Shown in pieces: positions 1 to 6,105 of a stretch of DNA of 8,796 nt. How positions within the stretch are numbered: the first letter of the stretch is position 1; each line of letters starts with the position of its first letter. Made by a program: the position numbers and the translations under genes. The notes beneath the pieces were generated by a model, which was not told the origin of the DNA, did not search any database, and was given only the letters and a program-made list of their open reading frames with translations. The DNA comes from JAICNR01 sp035687725. Its GTDB lineage: Bacteria > Gemmatimonadota > Gemmatimonadetes > JACCXV01 > JAHWKZ01. The stretch is from assembly GCA_035687725.1 (NCBI GenBank), contig DASRVB010000244.1, forward strand, positions 1 through 8,796, read 5' to 3'.

Positions 1-119
1 GTGGTGAACCGTTTGCCGCACGCTTCGCATTCGCGGCGACGGCGAACCGCGCGTCCCTCCTGACTGGACCGCGTGTCCACCACGCGGTCTTCGTCGGCTC
101 CGCAGAAGGGACAGCGCAC
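1..119 (-). CDS. nrdR: NrdR transcriptional repressor, N-terminal part (cut by window edge)
   Basis: NrdR is a zinc-ribbon/ATP-cone repressor that senses dATP/ATP and controls ribonucleotide reductase genes. Only 39 full codons are present, because the gene runs off the left edge. Translating the minus strand from a GTG at 117-119 gives a protein starting MRCPFCGADEDRVVDTR, then a run of four arginines (26-29) and CEACGKRFT. The zinc ligands fall at C3, C6, C31 and C34, the same spacing as E. coli NrdR, and the Arg-rich stretch and the RFT ending also match. The ATP-cone domain lies outside the window. The start is 9 nt after the cpoB stop, with a weak AGG ribosome site, so it probably shares the tol-pal transcript. 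The family call is very secure for so short a piece. Confidence 0.93.
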   Translation of the reverse strand, partial: MRCPFCGADEDRVVDTRSSQEGRAVRRRRECEACGKRFT

Positions 120-128
120 GACCTGCCG

Positions 129-872
129 CTAGTCGCCCAGCTGGCGTCTCGCGGCGTCCGCCTCCGCCGAGTTGGGGTACTGCTGCACGAGCTGCTGGTA
201 CGCGGCGCGCGCGCGCTCCTCGTCGCCCTGCGCCCGGTACGCGTCGCCGATCTTGCGCAGCGCCAGCGGCGCCTTGGAGCTCTCCGGCCACCGTGTCGGC
301 ACCTCGCGGAGCTCCGCGATGGCCGAGTCCCAGCGCCCCTCGTCGAACCACGTGATGCCCAGCCAGTAGCGGGCGTCGCTCGCGCTCAGCCCGTCGGGAA
401 ACCGTCGCAGATACTCGGTGAAGCCCTGCCGCGCGAGCTCGAGCCGGCCCTGCTGGTAGTCGGTGATCGCGGCGTTGTAGAGGGCGATCGGGTCGACCGC
501 GCCGGCCGCGGCCTGGCCGGTGTCGGCGGGCGCCGGCACCGGGGTGGCCGGCGTGTAGCGCCGGAGCTGCTCGATCCTCGACTCCGTCCCCCGCAGCGCG
601 CTCTCGACCGCGTTCATCTGGGAGACGACGGCCCCCAGGTCCGCCTTGAAGTCGGCGCGGATCTGGGTCAGGAGCTGCTCGAGCCGAGCCAGGGACTGCT
701 GGGCGGCGTCCAGCTGCGCCTGGAGCTCGCCCTGGCGATCGAGCACGCGCTGGTGCTCGGCCACGAGCACGTCGACGTCGCCGCGAGTGGCGCACGCTCC
801 GAGCGCGAGTGCAGCGACCGTCACCAGGGCGGCCCCGCGCATCACGCGACCTGCGTTCTCCGAACGCGACAC
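129..872 (-). CDS. cpoB: CpoB/YbgF, Tol-Pal-associated TPR protein, predicted lipoprotein
   Basis: CpoB is a periplasmic protein that works with TolA and the PBP1B synthase to coordinate outer-membrane constriction with septal peptidoglycan synthesis. This 247-residue protein has a hydrophobic N-terminus, a coiled coil at roughly 34-105 (the usual trimerisation region), an Ala/Pro-rich linker at about 107-125, and a C-terminal domain of about three TPR repeats (126-245), including ALYNAAITDYQQGRLELA and DARYWLGITWFDEGRWDSA. The N-terminus ends in LGAC at residues 24-27, a good lipobox, so it is probably lipidated at C27; E. coli CpoB is soluble. The GTG start at 870-872 shares one base with the pal TAG stop (TAGTG), implying coupled translation. 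An ATG at 840-842 is a second possible start and would keep the lipobox. Confidence 0.92.
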   Translation of the reverse strand: MSRSENAGRVMRGAALVTVAALALGACATRGDVDVLVAEHQRVLDRQGELQAQLDAAQQSLARLEQLLTQIRADFKADLGAVVSQMNAVESALRGTESRIEQLRRYTPATPVPAPADTGQAAAGAVDPIALYNAAITDYQQGRLELARQGFTEYLRRFPDGLSASDARYWLGITWFDEGRWDSAIAELREVPTRWPESSKAPLALRKIGDAYRAQGDEERARAAYQQLVQQYPNSAEADAARRQLGD

Positions 873-1408
873 TAGCCCCCTATGATCACGAACTCGTCCC
901 GCCGATTCTGGGACCAGGCCGCCTCGTTGTGGCCGTCGACGGCAGGCCGCTCCTCGCCGTAGCTGATCGTCGTCATGCGGTCGGAATCGATCCCCAGGTC
1001 GATCAGGTACGCGCGGGCCGCATCCGCCCGCCGCTCGCCCAGGGCGAGGTTGTACTCCACCGTTCCGCGCTCGTCCGCATGCCCTTCGATCCGGATCCGG
1101 ATGTCCGGGAACTGGCGCAGGGCCTCGGACTTGGCCTGAAGGGTGGCGCGCGCGTCCTCGCGCAGGTCGGAGCGGTCGAAGTCGAAGAAGATCATGTCCT
1201 GGATCGAGCCGTACGCGGCCTCACGGGCGAGTCGGGCCTCCTCTTCGGCGCGGCGCGCGGCGTCCGCGTCCCCGGCGTTCTCGGTCGCTGGAGGCGGCTC
1301 GGCGCGCGGTCTGTCGTCGGTGGCGGGGGGCTGTTTGCGCCCACAGGCGACCGCCATCCCGAGGGCGAGAGCCGTGACCATGAGGAGCGTGAGCCTTCTG
1401 CCGAGCAT
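872..1408 (-). CDS. pal: Pal, peptidoglycan-associated outer-membrane lipoprotein
   Basis: Pal anchors the outer membrane to peptidoglycan by binding diaminopimelate, and cycles between the cell wall and TolB. The 178-residue protein has a signal peptide ending at C22 (MAVAC), a charged Pro/Ala-rich tether to about residue 70, and an OmpA-like domain starting near IFFDFDRSDL. The domain holds GHADERGTVEYNLALGERRA and NEAAWSQNRR, which match the peptidoglycan-binding segments of E. coli Pal closely. The ATG at 1406-1408 was chosen because AGGAGG lies 4 nt upstream and the signal peptide begins there; the frame stays open further upstream to 1474, but that adds a non-signal-like stretch. The lipobox has Ala rather than the usual Leu at -3. 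It sits between tolB (126-nt gap) and cpoB (1-nt overlap). Confidence 0.96.
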   Translation of the reverse strand: MLGRRLTLLMVTALALGMAVACGRKQPPATDDRPRAEPPPATENAGDADAARRAEEEARLAREAAYGSIQDMIFFDFDRSDLREDARATLQAKSEALRQFPDIRIRIEGHADERGTVEYNLALGERRADAARAYLIDLGIDSDRMTTISYGEERPAVDGHNEAAWSQNRRDEFVIIGG

Positions 1409-1418
1409 GAGTCCTCCT
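1409..1418 (-). promoter_or_regulatory. Shine-Dalgarno site of pal
   Basis: The minus strand reads AGGAGGACTC immediately before the ATG at 1408. This full-consensus AGGAGG with a 4-nt spacer decides the start, 22 codons inside the longer open frame. It is the strongest ribosome site in the operon, which fits the high copy number expected of Pal. Confidence 0.75.
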
Positions 1419-1511
1419 GGGGCTGACGTCGCAGTTTGTGATCGGTTTGCTTCGAATTCGCGACCCGTGCACAAGATAGTCGCTCGCGCCGGCGGGGACA
1501 GCGCGGAAGAC

Positions 1512-1534
1512 CGGGCTCGGGCCTCCGGAGCCCG
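1512..1534 (-). other. GC-rich hairpin in the tolB-pal gap
   Basis: CGGGCTC at 1512-1518 and GAGCCCG at 1528-1534 form a perfect 7-bp stem with a 9-nt loop; the inner CTCCGGAG offers an alternative pairing. On the minus strand the hairpin begins directly after the tolB stop codon (1535-1537). No T-run follows, so it is not a classic intrinsic terminator. It could be a leaky terminator, an RNA-processing site or a 3'-end stabiliser that lets pal and cpoB accumulate separately from tolQRAB. Its role is an inference. Confidence 0.4.
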
Positions 1535-2827
1535 CTACCGCGAGCCGAGCTTGGGCGACCAGGTCGGGCTCACGTATCCGCCTCCCCGGGTGACCTGGCG
1601 GATGTTCCCCCCGTCCCAGTCCATGGTATAGATGTCCGACCCGCCGCCCCGGGTGGACGAGAACGCTATGTGGAGCCCGTCGGGCGACCAGGATGGGTCC
1701 TCGTTGTCCCCCGTCGACGTGAGCACCGTTCCGCCTCCTCCGTCCGCGGGGATCGTCACGATCTGGAACCTTCCACCCATCCGCTCGACGTACGCGATCC
1801 GGTCTCCCTGCGGCGACCATGCCGGGCTGTGGGCCTCGCCGCCGAAGGACAGCTGCCGGACGTTCGCGCCCTCGGCGTCCATGGCGAAGATCTGGGCCAC
1901 GCCGCCGCGATCGGACTCGAACACGATCTGTCTGCCGTTCGGGGACCAGCTGGGAGCCGTGTCGATGCCCAGGTTGTAGGTCAGCCGGCGGAGGCTCCGC
2001 CCGCCGACGTCCAGGACGTAGATCTCGGCGTTGCCGTCCTTGGTCAGCGTGAGGGCCAGTCGCCGGCCGTCCGGGGAGATCGACGGGGCCATGTCGAGTC
2101 CCGGGTTGGTGCTGATCGGCTGGGCGCTGCCTCCGCCGGCCGACGCGCAGTACAGGTCGGGATCGCCGGAGACGAAGGTCGTGAAGCAGATCCGCGCGCC
2201 GTCCCGGCTCCAGTCCGGCGTCATCGAGATCGTGTCCAGCGAGGTCACGCGGTAGGTGTTGTGGCCGTCGTAGTCGATGGCATAGATCTCCTTGTCGCCC
2301 CGGCGGCGGCTGGCGAATCCGATCCGGGTGTCGGCGATCCCCTCCTCGCCCGTCAGCTCGCGGATGATCGCGTTGGAGATCTCGTGGATCGCCATGCGGA
2401 AGCCGGCCGCGCCGGGATCCGGGAGCGCGTAGGTCCGCTGGCTGATCGCGCGCTGGAACGGGATGTGGTGGATGTCGATCTGCGCCGAGTATCCGGCGCC
2501 GGTCGGGGAAACCGTACCCGTCACCAGGTACTGGGTGCCGAAGATCGCCCACGACTCGTAGTCGGGTCCCGGCCCGGACGCCCGCACGACGCCGGGGTTG
2601 CCCTCCAGAACGTTGAACCGGAGCGAGTAGTCGAGGTCGAACGCCAGGACTTCCGCCACCGTCTGCGCGGCCGGATTCCGGGGCGTCAGCTCGTCGATCG
2701 CGACGTTGATCTTCTCGTCCACATAGCCGCGGATCCCGAGCCGCACCTCCTCCTGCGCGGAAGCCGGCGCGGCCAGCGCGAGCAGCAGCACTGGCAGGAT
2801 CGTCCAGGCGCGAGAGAGCGCGGACAC
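1535..2827 (-). CDS. tolB: TolB, periplasmic beta-propeller protein of the Tol-Pal system
   Basis: TolB is a soluble periplasmic protein that binds Pal and receives the signal from TolA. The 430-residue protein starts with a Sec signal peptide (Leu/Ala-rich core, cleavage expected after ASA at 22-24, mature QEEVRLG). An N-terminal alpha/beta domain follows to about 160, then a six-bladed propeller of PD40-type repeats: TPDWSRDG, APSISPDG, APSWSPNG, SPAWSPQG, DPSWSPDG and SPTWSP. The length matches E. coli TolB (430). The start is uncertain by two codons: GTG at 2825-2827 is used here. TTG at 2831-2833 overlaps the upstream stop (TTGA) and has GAGGG 10 nt upstream. The same frame stays open far upstream through tolA, but that part is off-frame shadow and not TolB-like. 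Confidence 0.95.
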   Translation of the reverse strand: MSALSRAWTILPVLLLALAAPASAQEEVRLGIRGYVDEKINVAIDELTPRNPAAQTVAEVLAFDLDYSLRFNVLEGNPGVVRASGPGPDYESWAIFGTQYLVTGTVSPTGAGYSAQIDIHHIPFQRAISQRTYALPDPGAAGFRMAIHEISNAIIRELTGEEGIADTRIGFASRRRGDKEIYAIDYDGHNTYRVTSLDTISMTPDWSRDGARICFTTFVSGDPDLYCASAGGGSAQPISTNPGLDMAPSISPDGRRLALTLTKDGNAEIYVLDVGGRSLRRLTYNLGIDTAPSWSPNGRQIVFESDRGGVAQIFAMDAEGANVRQLSFGGEAHSPAWSPQGDRIAYVERMGGRFQIVTIPADGGGGTVLTSTGDNEDPSWSPDGLHIAFSSTRGGGSDIYTMDWDGGNIRQVTRGGGYVSPTWSPKLGSR

Positions 2828-2829
2828 CG

Positions 2830-3456
2830 TCAATTGACCGTGACCCTCGTGTCGAACTGGAAGTACACGCCCAGATAGTCCCCGTCGTATTCGTCCGGCA
2901 GCGGCGGCATCGGGGCGCTCGCCTCCACCGCCCGGCGCGCGGATTGATCGAACAGGAAGTTCCCGCTCTCTTCGGCGATCTCGATGTCGCTGAGTCTGCC
3001 GTCGCGCGCGATTCGGAAATACACGGTGGTGCTCATCGTGTTCGACGTCGGCCGCCAGTTGCGCTCGATCTTGCTCACCAGCTGCTCCAGGTACCACGGA
3101 AACCGGAACGGCCTGCCCTCCAGGGTCACCGGCAGATCGAGCCCCGTGTCCCGGCCCATGTCGGGACCCGGCGTGGCCTGCTCGCGGGCGGGTCGCTCCG
3201 CCGGCCGGTCCGGCTCGCTTTCGGGGTCCGGGATCTTTTCCTTCTCCTCCGGCTCGGGTGGAGTTTCCTCTTCTACCGTCTCCTCCGGCGTGGGTTCCGG
3301 CCTCCGCTCGGCCGGCGCGAGCGTGGCGGCGGATACGAGGCTCACCTGGTAGACAGGGGGCATGGCGTCCCGCGAGGCGCCGCGCCACGAGAGGACCGTC
3401 ACGATCACGGCCGCGGCCGCGTGAAGCGCCGTCGAGGCCAGCAGGGACCGGCCCAC
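2830..3456 (-). CDS. tolA: TolA/TonB-family energy transducer (TolA position)
   Basis: This protein couples the TolQ-TolR motor in the inner membrane to TolB/Pal in the outer membrane. The 208 residues comprise a single N-terminal membrane helix (5-24) carrying S8-x3-H12, like the SxxxH motif of TolA and TonB that contacts TolQ/ExbB. A Pro/Glu-rich acidic linker follows (about 49-97), then a TonB/TolA C-terminal domain (about 118-205) with YLEQLVSKIERNWRP, FRIARDGRL and SGNFLFDQSARRAVEASAP. It is about half the length of E. coli TolA (421) and lacks the long alanine-rich helical domain. By domain style it resembles TonB, but its position between tolR and tolB argues for a TolA role. It starts at a GTG (3454-3456), 6 nt after the tolR stop, with only a weak ribosome site. 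Confidence 0.88.
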   Translation of the reverse strand: MGRSLLASTALHAAAAVIVTVLSWRGASRDAMPPVYQVSLVSAATLAPAERRPEPTPEETVEEETPPEPEEKEKIPDPESEPDRPAERPAREQATPGPDMGRDTGLDLPVTLEGRPFRFPWYLEQLVSKIERNWRPTSNTMSTTVYFRIARDGRLSDIEIAEESGNFLFDQSARRAVEASAPMPPLPDEYDGDYLGVYFQFDTRVTVN

Positions 3457-3462
3457 GACGAG

Positions 3463-3876
3463 TCAGCGCTCCCGCGGAGGTGGTTCGGTGACGAGCCCTA
3501 CGTTCTCGAAGCCCGCTTCGCTCAGCTGTCCCATCATGGCCATCACGCGTCCGTACGAGTTCGATTCGTCGGCGCGCACGTATACGCGACCGAGGCCGCG
3601 GCCTTCGCGGATCTGCTGCAGGACCTGGCCCACCGCCTCGGGTCGGATCTCGGTGTTGTCGATGAACACGCGTCCCTCTGCGTTCATGGAGACCACGATC
3701 GCTTCGGAGGACGGCAACGCCGCGCCCTCGGTCTGCGGCACCCGGACCTCGATCCCGCCCTGACTCATCGGCGCGATGATCATGAACATGATCAGAAGCA
3801 TGATGGACACGTCAACGAGAGACGTGACGTTGATCTCCGCCATGAGTCTGTGCTCGCGTCTCAGCGGGGCTGCCAT
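3463..3876 (-). CDS. tolR: TolR/ExbD-family proton-channel subunit
   Basis: TolR forms the proton-conducting stator with TolQ and has a periplasmic domain that contacts peptidoglycan and TolA. The 137-residue protein has a short cytoplasmic N-terminus with the family pattern MAEINVTSLVDV, a single membrane helix (about 20-37) containing D22, which matches the essential membrane aspartate of TolR/ExbD, and a periplasmic alpha/beta domain ending EAGFENVGLVTEPP. Two adjacent ATGs (3877-3879 and 3874-3876) begin the gene. The first overlaps the tolQ stop as ATGA, but GGAGG sits only 2 nt before it and 5 nt before the second, so the second is used here. Either way translation is coupled to tolQ. 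The length is typical of the family. Confidence 0.94.
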   Translation of the reverse strand: MAAPLRREHRLMAEINVTSLVDVSIMLLIMFMIIAPMSQGGIEVRVPQTEGAALPSSEAIVVSMNAEGRVFIDNTEIRPEAVGQVLQQIREGRGLGRVYVRADESNSYGRVMAMMGQLSEAGFENVGLVTEPPPRER

Positions 3877-4658
3877 CATCCCCTCCGCTCGCGGACGATC
3901 ACGTTGATGAGCTCCGACGAGAAGTGGCCCAGCTCGTCGGCGATCTCCTTGATCTGGCTTATGAACCAGTTGTAGGCGATGACCGCCGGGATCGCCACCG
4001 CAAGACCGGCGACCGTCGTGATCAGCGCCTCTGCGATGCCGGGCGCCACGACGTTGAGGTTCCCCGTCCCGCGAAGTCCGATGTTGAGGAACGCATCCAT
4101 CACGCCCCACACAGTGCCCAGAAGCCCGAAGAAGGGGGCCACGCTTCCTGTCGTCGCGAGGAACGGCAGGCCGCGCTCGAGATCCTCGACCCGCTGGGCA
4201 GCCTCACGTTCGAGCGCCATGTGGATCGACTCCTTCTCCAGGATCGTGATTGGCGCCAGGCGCGGCGGGGGCGGCGCGACCGATCCGGCACTGGAAGCGA
4301 AATCGAGCGGTCCGCCGGCGTGCTCCTCGCTCGCCGACCGCTGGCTGAGATGCTTGAGCTCCCGCGTGCCGGCCTTGAAGACTTCGGTCAGCGGATTCTC
4401 GGCAATCGCCAGCGCGCCCTGATAGGCCTCCGCCAGGCTGGAGCGCCGCTCGAACACATCGAAGAACCGATGGCGTTTCCGTCGCAGACGTCGGAAGACG
4501 ATCGCCTTCTGCAGGATGATCGCCCACGATATGAGCGAGAATCCGAGCAGGATCAGGAGGATCACCTTTGTGAACAGGTCGCTGTAGACGACCATGCTCC
4601 AGATCGAGGGCTCGGCCACGAGCCCGCCCGGCTGTCCCTGCAGGAGCAGCGCGATCAT
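3876..4658 (-). CDS. tolQ: TolQ, inner-membrane proton-channel subunit (MotA/TolQ/ExbB family)
   Basis: TolQ forms the membrane ring around TolR and drives TolA with the proton-motive force. The 260-residue protein has three membrane helices at about 27-50, 168-190 and 203-232. The last two contain TTGSVAPFFGLLGTVWGVMD and EALITTVAGLAVAIPAVIAYN, the family signature with the polar Thr residues that line the proton path. The cytoplasmic loop between helices 1 and 2 carries a low-complexity insert (about 108-136, including a run of five prolines) that makes it longer than the roughly 230 residues of E. coli TolQ. The ATG at 4656-4658 is preceded by AGGAGA at about 6 nt. It lies 13 nt downstream of the epimerase gene and overlaps tolR. 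Confidence 0.96.
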   Translation of the reverse strand: MIALLLQGQPGGLVAEPSIWSMVVYSDLFTKVILLILLGFSLISWAIILQKAIVFRRLRRKRHRFFDVFERRSSLAEAYQGALAIAENPLTEVFKAGTRELKHLSQRSASEEHAGGPLDFASSAGSVAPPPPRLAPITILEKESIHMALEREAAQRVEDLERGLPFLATTGSVAPFFGLLGTVWGVMDAFLNIGLRGTGNLNVVAPGIAEALITTVAGLAVAIPAVIAYNWFISQIKEIADELGHFSSELINVIVRERRG

Positions 4659-4671
4659 CGATTCTCCTGTC

Positions 4672-5634
4672 TCAGGTCGTTGATAGATGCTCCATGGTTC
4701 GGGAGAGTCCTGCCTCGAGTGGGGTTTCCGCGCGCCAGCCCAGCTCCGCGGCGGCGCGTGCGCAGTCGAGCACGCTGCGCCTGAGCTCGCCCTCCCGCTC
4801 GGCAGCGTGCCGGCGCTCCACCGTCCGACCCGCGACCCCCATCAGCAGTTCGGCGAGCTCATTCACGCTCGTACCCCGTCCCGTCCCGATGTTCCAGGCC
4901 CGCGCGTCCAGGTCGCTGGAATCGGGCAGGGGGATCGTCGACGCGCGCCAGTTCGCTTCCACGACGTCACCCACATAGACGTAGTCTCGCTCCTGCTCTC
5001 CATCACCGAATATCGTGATCGGCTCACCGGATAGAATGCGGAGCCCGAAGATCGCGACCACTCCTGCTTCACCGTGCGGGTCCTGCCGCGGTCCAAAGAC
5101 GTTCGAGTAGCGGAGGGCCGCGTAGTCGAGGCCGTGGATGCCCGCGTAATACGCCAGATAGTGCTCTCCCGCCAGCTTGCCGACTCCGTACGGGGAGAGC
5201 GGCAGCTTCGGATGATGCTCGGGTGTGGGAATCTGCTCGGGCTCACCGTAGACGACGCCTCCCGAGGAGACATAGACGACACGCATCGGACCATGGCTGC
5301 GCACGCATTCGAGCACGTTGAGGAAACCCGTCACGTTGGTGCGCGCGTCCCTTACCGGGTCCTCCACCGAAGCCCGCACGTCGATCTGCGCGGCATGGTG
5401 GTTAACGGTGTCGAATCGTCCTGCCTCGAACACTTCCTCGAGTCCGGGATCGTCGAGCCCCATCTCCACGAAGTCGGCACCGTGGGGAACCCGCTCGCGG
5501 CGACCGGTCGACAGGTCGTCCACCACGGTCACTTCGCAGCCTTCGGACAGATATCGGTCCGTGACGTGCGAGCCGATGAACCCGGCTCCTCCGGTCACGA
5601 GCACGCGTTGCGGTCGGTGGGTCTCGGACGGCAT
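4672..5634 (-). CDS. NAD-dependent sugar-nucleotide epimerase/dehydratase (GalE-like extended SDR)
   Basis: This enzyme probably acts on a UDP- or other nucleotide-activated sugar, for example by 4-epimerisation for lipopolysaccharide or exopolysaccharide, in the cytoplasm. The 320-residue protein has the Rossmann GxxGxxG motif (G15, G18, G21), D39-D40 at the end of strand 2 (NAD preference), the active-site Ser in YVSSGGVVYG (123-124), and the catalytic Y149-xxx-K153. Later segments RYSNVFGPRQDP, FGDGEQERDYVYVGDVV and NIGTG are typical of UDP-glucose 4-epimerase relatives. The exact substrate cannot be read from the sequence. The ATG at 5632-5634 has GGAGG 5 nt upstream. It is the first gene of the transcript leading into tolQ, where many genomes have the thioesterase ybgC. 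Confidence 0.9.
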   Translation of the reverse strand: MPSETHRPQRVLVTGGAGFIGSHVTDRYLSEGCEVTVVDDLSTGRRERVPHGADFVEMGLDDPGLEEVFEAGRFDTVNHHAAQIDVRASVEDPVRDARTNVTGFLNVLECVRSHGPMRVVYVSSGGVVYGEPEQIPTPEHHPKLPLSPYGVGKLAGEHYLAYYAGIHGLDYAALRYSNVFGPRQDPHGEAGVVAIFGLRILSGEPITIFGDGEQERDYVYVGDVVEANWRASTIPLPDSSDLDARAWNIGTGRGTSVNELAELLMGVAGRTVERRHAAEREGELRRSVLDCARAAAELGWRAETPLEAGLSRTMEHLSTT

Positions 5635-5672
5635 GGAGGCCTCCTCGGGAAGCGTGGCAGCGCGAAAACGGG

Positions 5673-5701
5673 TATACAAGACGGCATGAATCGGGTAGGA
5701 T
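5673..5701 (+). promoter_or_regulatory. Possible sigma70-like promoter for the CPXCG gene
   Basis: TATACA (5673-5678) and TAGGAT (5696-5701) are each 4 of 6 matches to the -35 and -10 consensus, with an ideal 17-nt spacer. Transcription would start near 5708, about 45 nt before the plus-strand start at 5753. The match is weak and the assignment is tentative. Confidence 0.3.
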
Positions 5702-5714
5702 GGGTAGTGGCGAT

Positions 5715-5743
5715 ACGATAGGCTGGGATATGAATCTCATCAA
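5715..5743 (-). promoter_or_regulatory. Possible sigma70-like promoter for the epimerase-tol-pal operon
   Basis: On the minus strand TTGATG (5743-5738) and TATCGT (5720-5715) are separated by 17 nt, each with 4 of 6 consensus matches. Transcription would begin near 5708 and leave a 5' leader of about 75 nt before the epimerase ATG. This is the only divergent intergenic space upstream of the operon, so a promoter is expected here. The specific boxes are tentative. Confidence 0.33.
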
Positions 5744-5752
5744 GGGGGATGC

Positions 5753-5998
5753 ATGGTGGAAGGCACTGGCCCCTATACGGAAGACTGGCTGGCTTCCATA
5801 TACGGCACCGCCGATACGGAAGCTGAAGTTCGATGCCCGTGGTGCACGGAGAAGACGGGGATTACGCTCGACCCCGGCAGCGGACCGGATCAGGAATACG
5901 ACGAGGACTGCCCCGTGTGCTGCCGCCCGTGGCACGTGTCTGTCCGCTACGACGTCGAGGGCACGGCTCTCGTAAGCCTGGACCGCGAAGACAACTGA
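5753..5998 (+). CDS. CPXCG-motif cysteine-rich protein (zinc-ribbon-like, function unknown)
   Basis: This is a small 81-residue protein of the Cys-rich CPXCG family, which has no established function. It has two metal-ligand knuckles, CPWC at residues 28-31 and CPVCC at 53-57, joined by an acidic linker ending DQEYDED. Together they suggest one bound zinc. The segment EDCPVCCRPW is the family hallmark. It has no signal peptide or membrane segment, so it should be cytoplasmic. The ATG at 5753 follows AGGGGG at about 5 nt. It is divergent from the epimerase-tol operon and is followed by a 107-nt spacer before the symporter, so it may be monocistronic. The family call is firm; the biological role is unknown. 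Confidence 0.88.
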   Translation: MVEGTGPYTEDWLASIYGTADTEAEVRCPWCTEKTGITLDPGSGPDQEYDEDCPVCCRPWHVSVRYDVEGTALVSLDREDN

Positions 5999-6004
5999 GG
6001 TCGG

Positions 6005-6034
6005 ATCTGCGTCAAATTGCGATTTGACGCAGAT
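6005..6034. repeat. Perfect 13-bp inverted repeat with 4-nt loop
   Basis: ATCTGCGTCAAAT (6005-6017) is followed by TGCG and then its exact reverse complement ATTTGACGCAGAT (6022-6034). It lies 6 nt after the CPXCG stop and about 70 nt before the symporter start. It is AT-richer than its surroundings and contains TTGACG on both strands. No T-run follows in either direction, so a simple intrinsic terminator is unlikely. Options are an operator for a dimeric regulator, a bidirectional RNA hairpin, or one copy of a dispersed palindromic repeat. The structure is certain; the role is open. Confidence 0.9.
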
Positions 6035-6105
6035 TCGCACCTACGTTCGGCCGCTTCATTTCGACGACTCGCTCTCCCCAACTCCATTCAGAGGAAAAAA
6101 CGACG

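Noticed and set aside
2834..3388. The tolB frame stays open far upstream, giving an apparent 617-residue protein
   Set aside because: The upstream part runs off-frame through tolA. A signal peptide begins at the 2827/2833 starts, and the length then equals that of known TolB.
1670..3975. Long plus-strand open frames opposite tolB, tolA and tolR (for example 1670-2878 and 2944-3975)
   Set aside because: They lie antisense to well-identified tol genes, are rich in Arg, Gly and Ala as expected of GC-rich shadow frames, and show no recognisable domain.
5635..5644. GGAGGCCTCC palindrome on the epimerase ribosome site as an operator or RNA switch
   Set aside because: A self-complementary 10-mer cannot fold into a stable hairpin because no loop remains, and it is explained by the GGAGG ribosome site in GC-rich DNA.
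5402..6040. Minus-strand frame starting in the palindrome and running into the epimerase gene
   Set aside because: It begins inside the inverted repeat, crosses the divergent intergenic region and the antisense of the CPXCG gene, and has no domain; it is a chance frame.
6001..6040. Inverted repeat as an intrinsic terminator of the CPXCG gene
   Set aside because: No T-run follows the stem on either strand and the stem is not GC-rich, so the classic signal is missing.
6024..6052. Symporter promoter using TTGACG (6024-6029) as -35
   Set aside because: The -35 box is good, but no -10-like hexamer occurs 16-18 nt downstream; TACGTT lies only 12 nt away.
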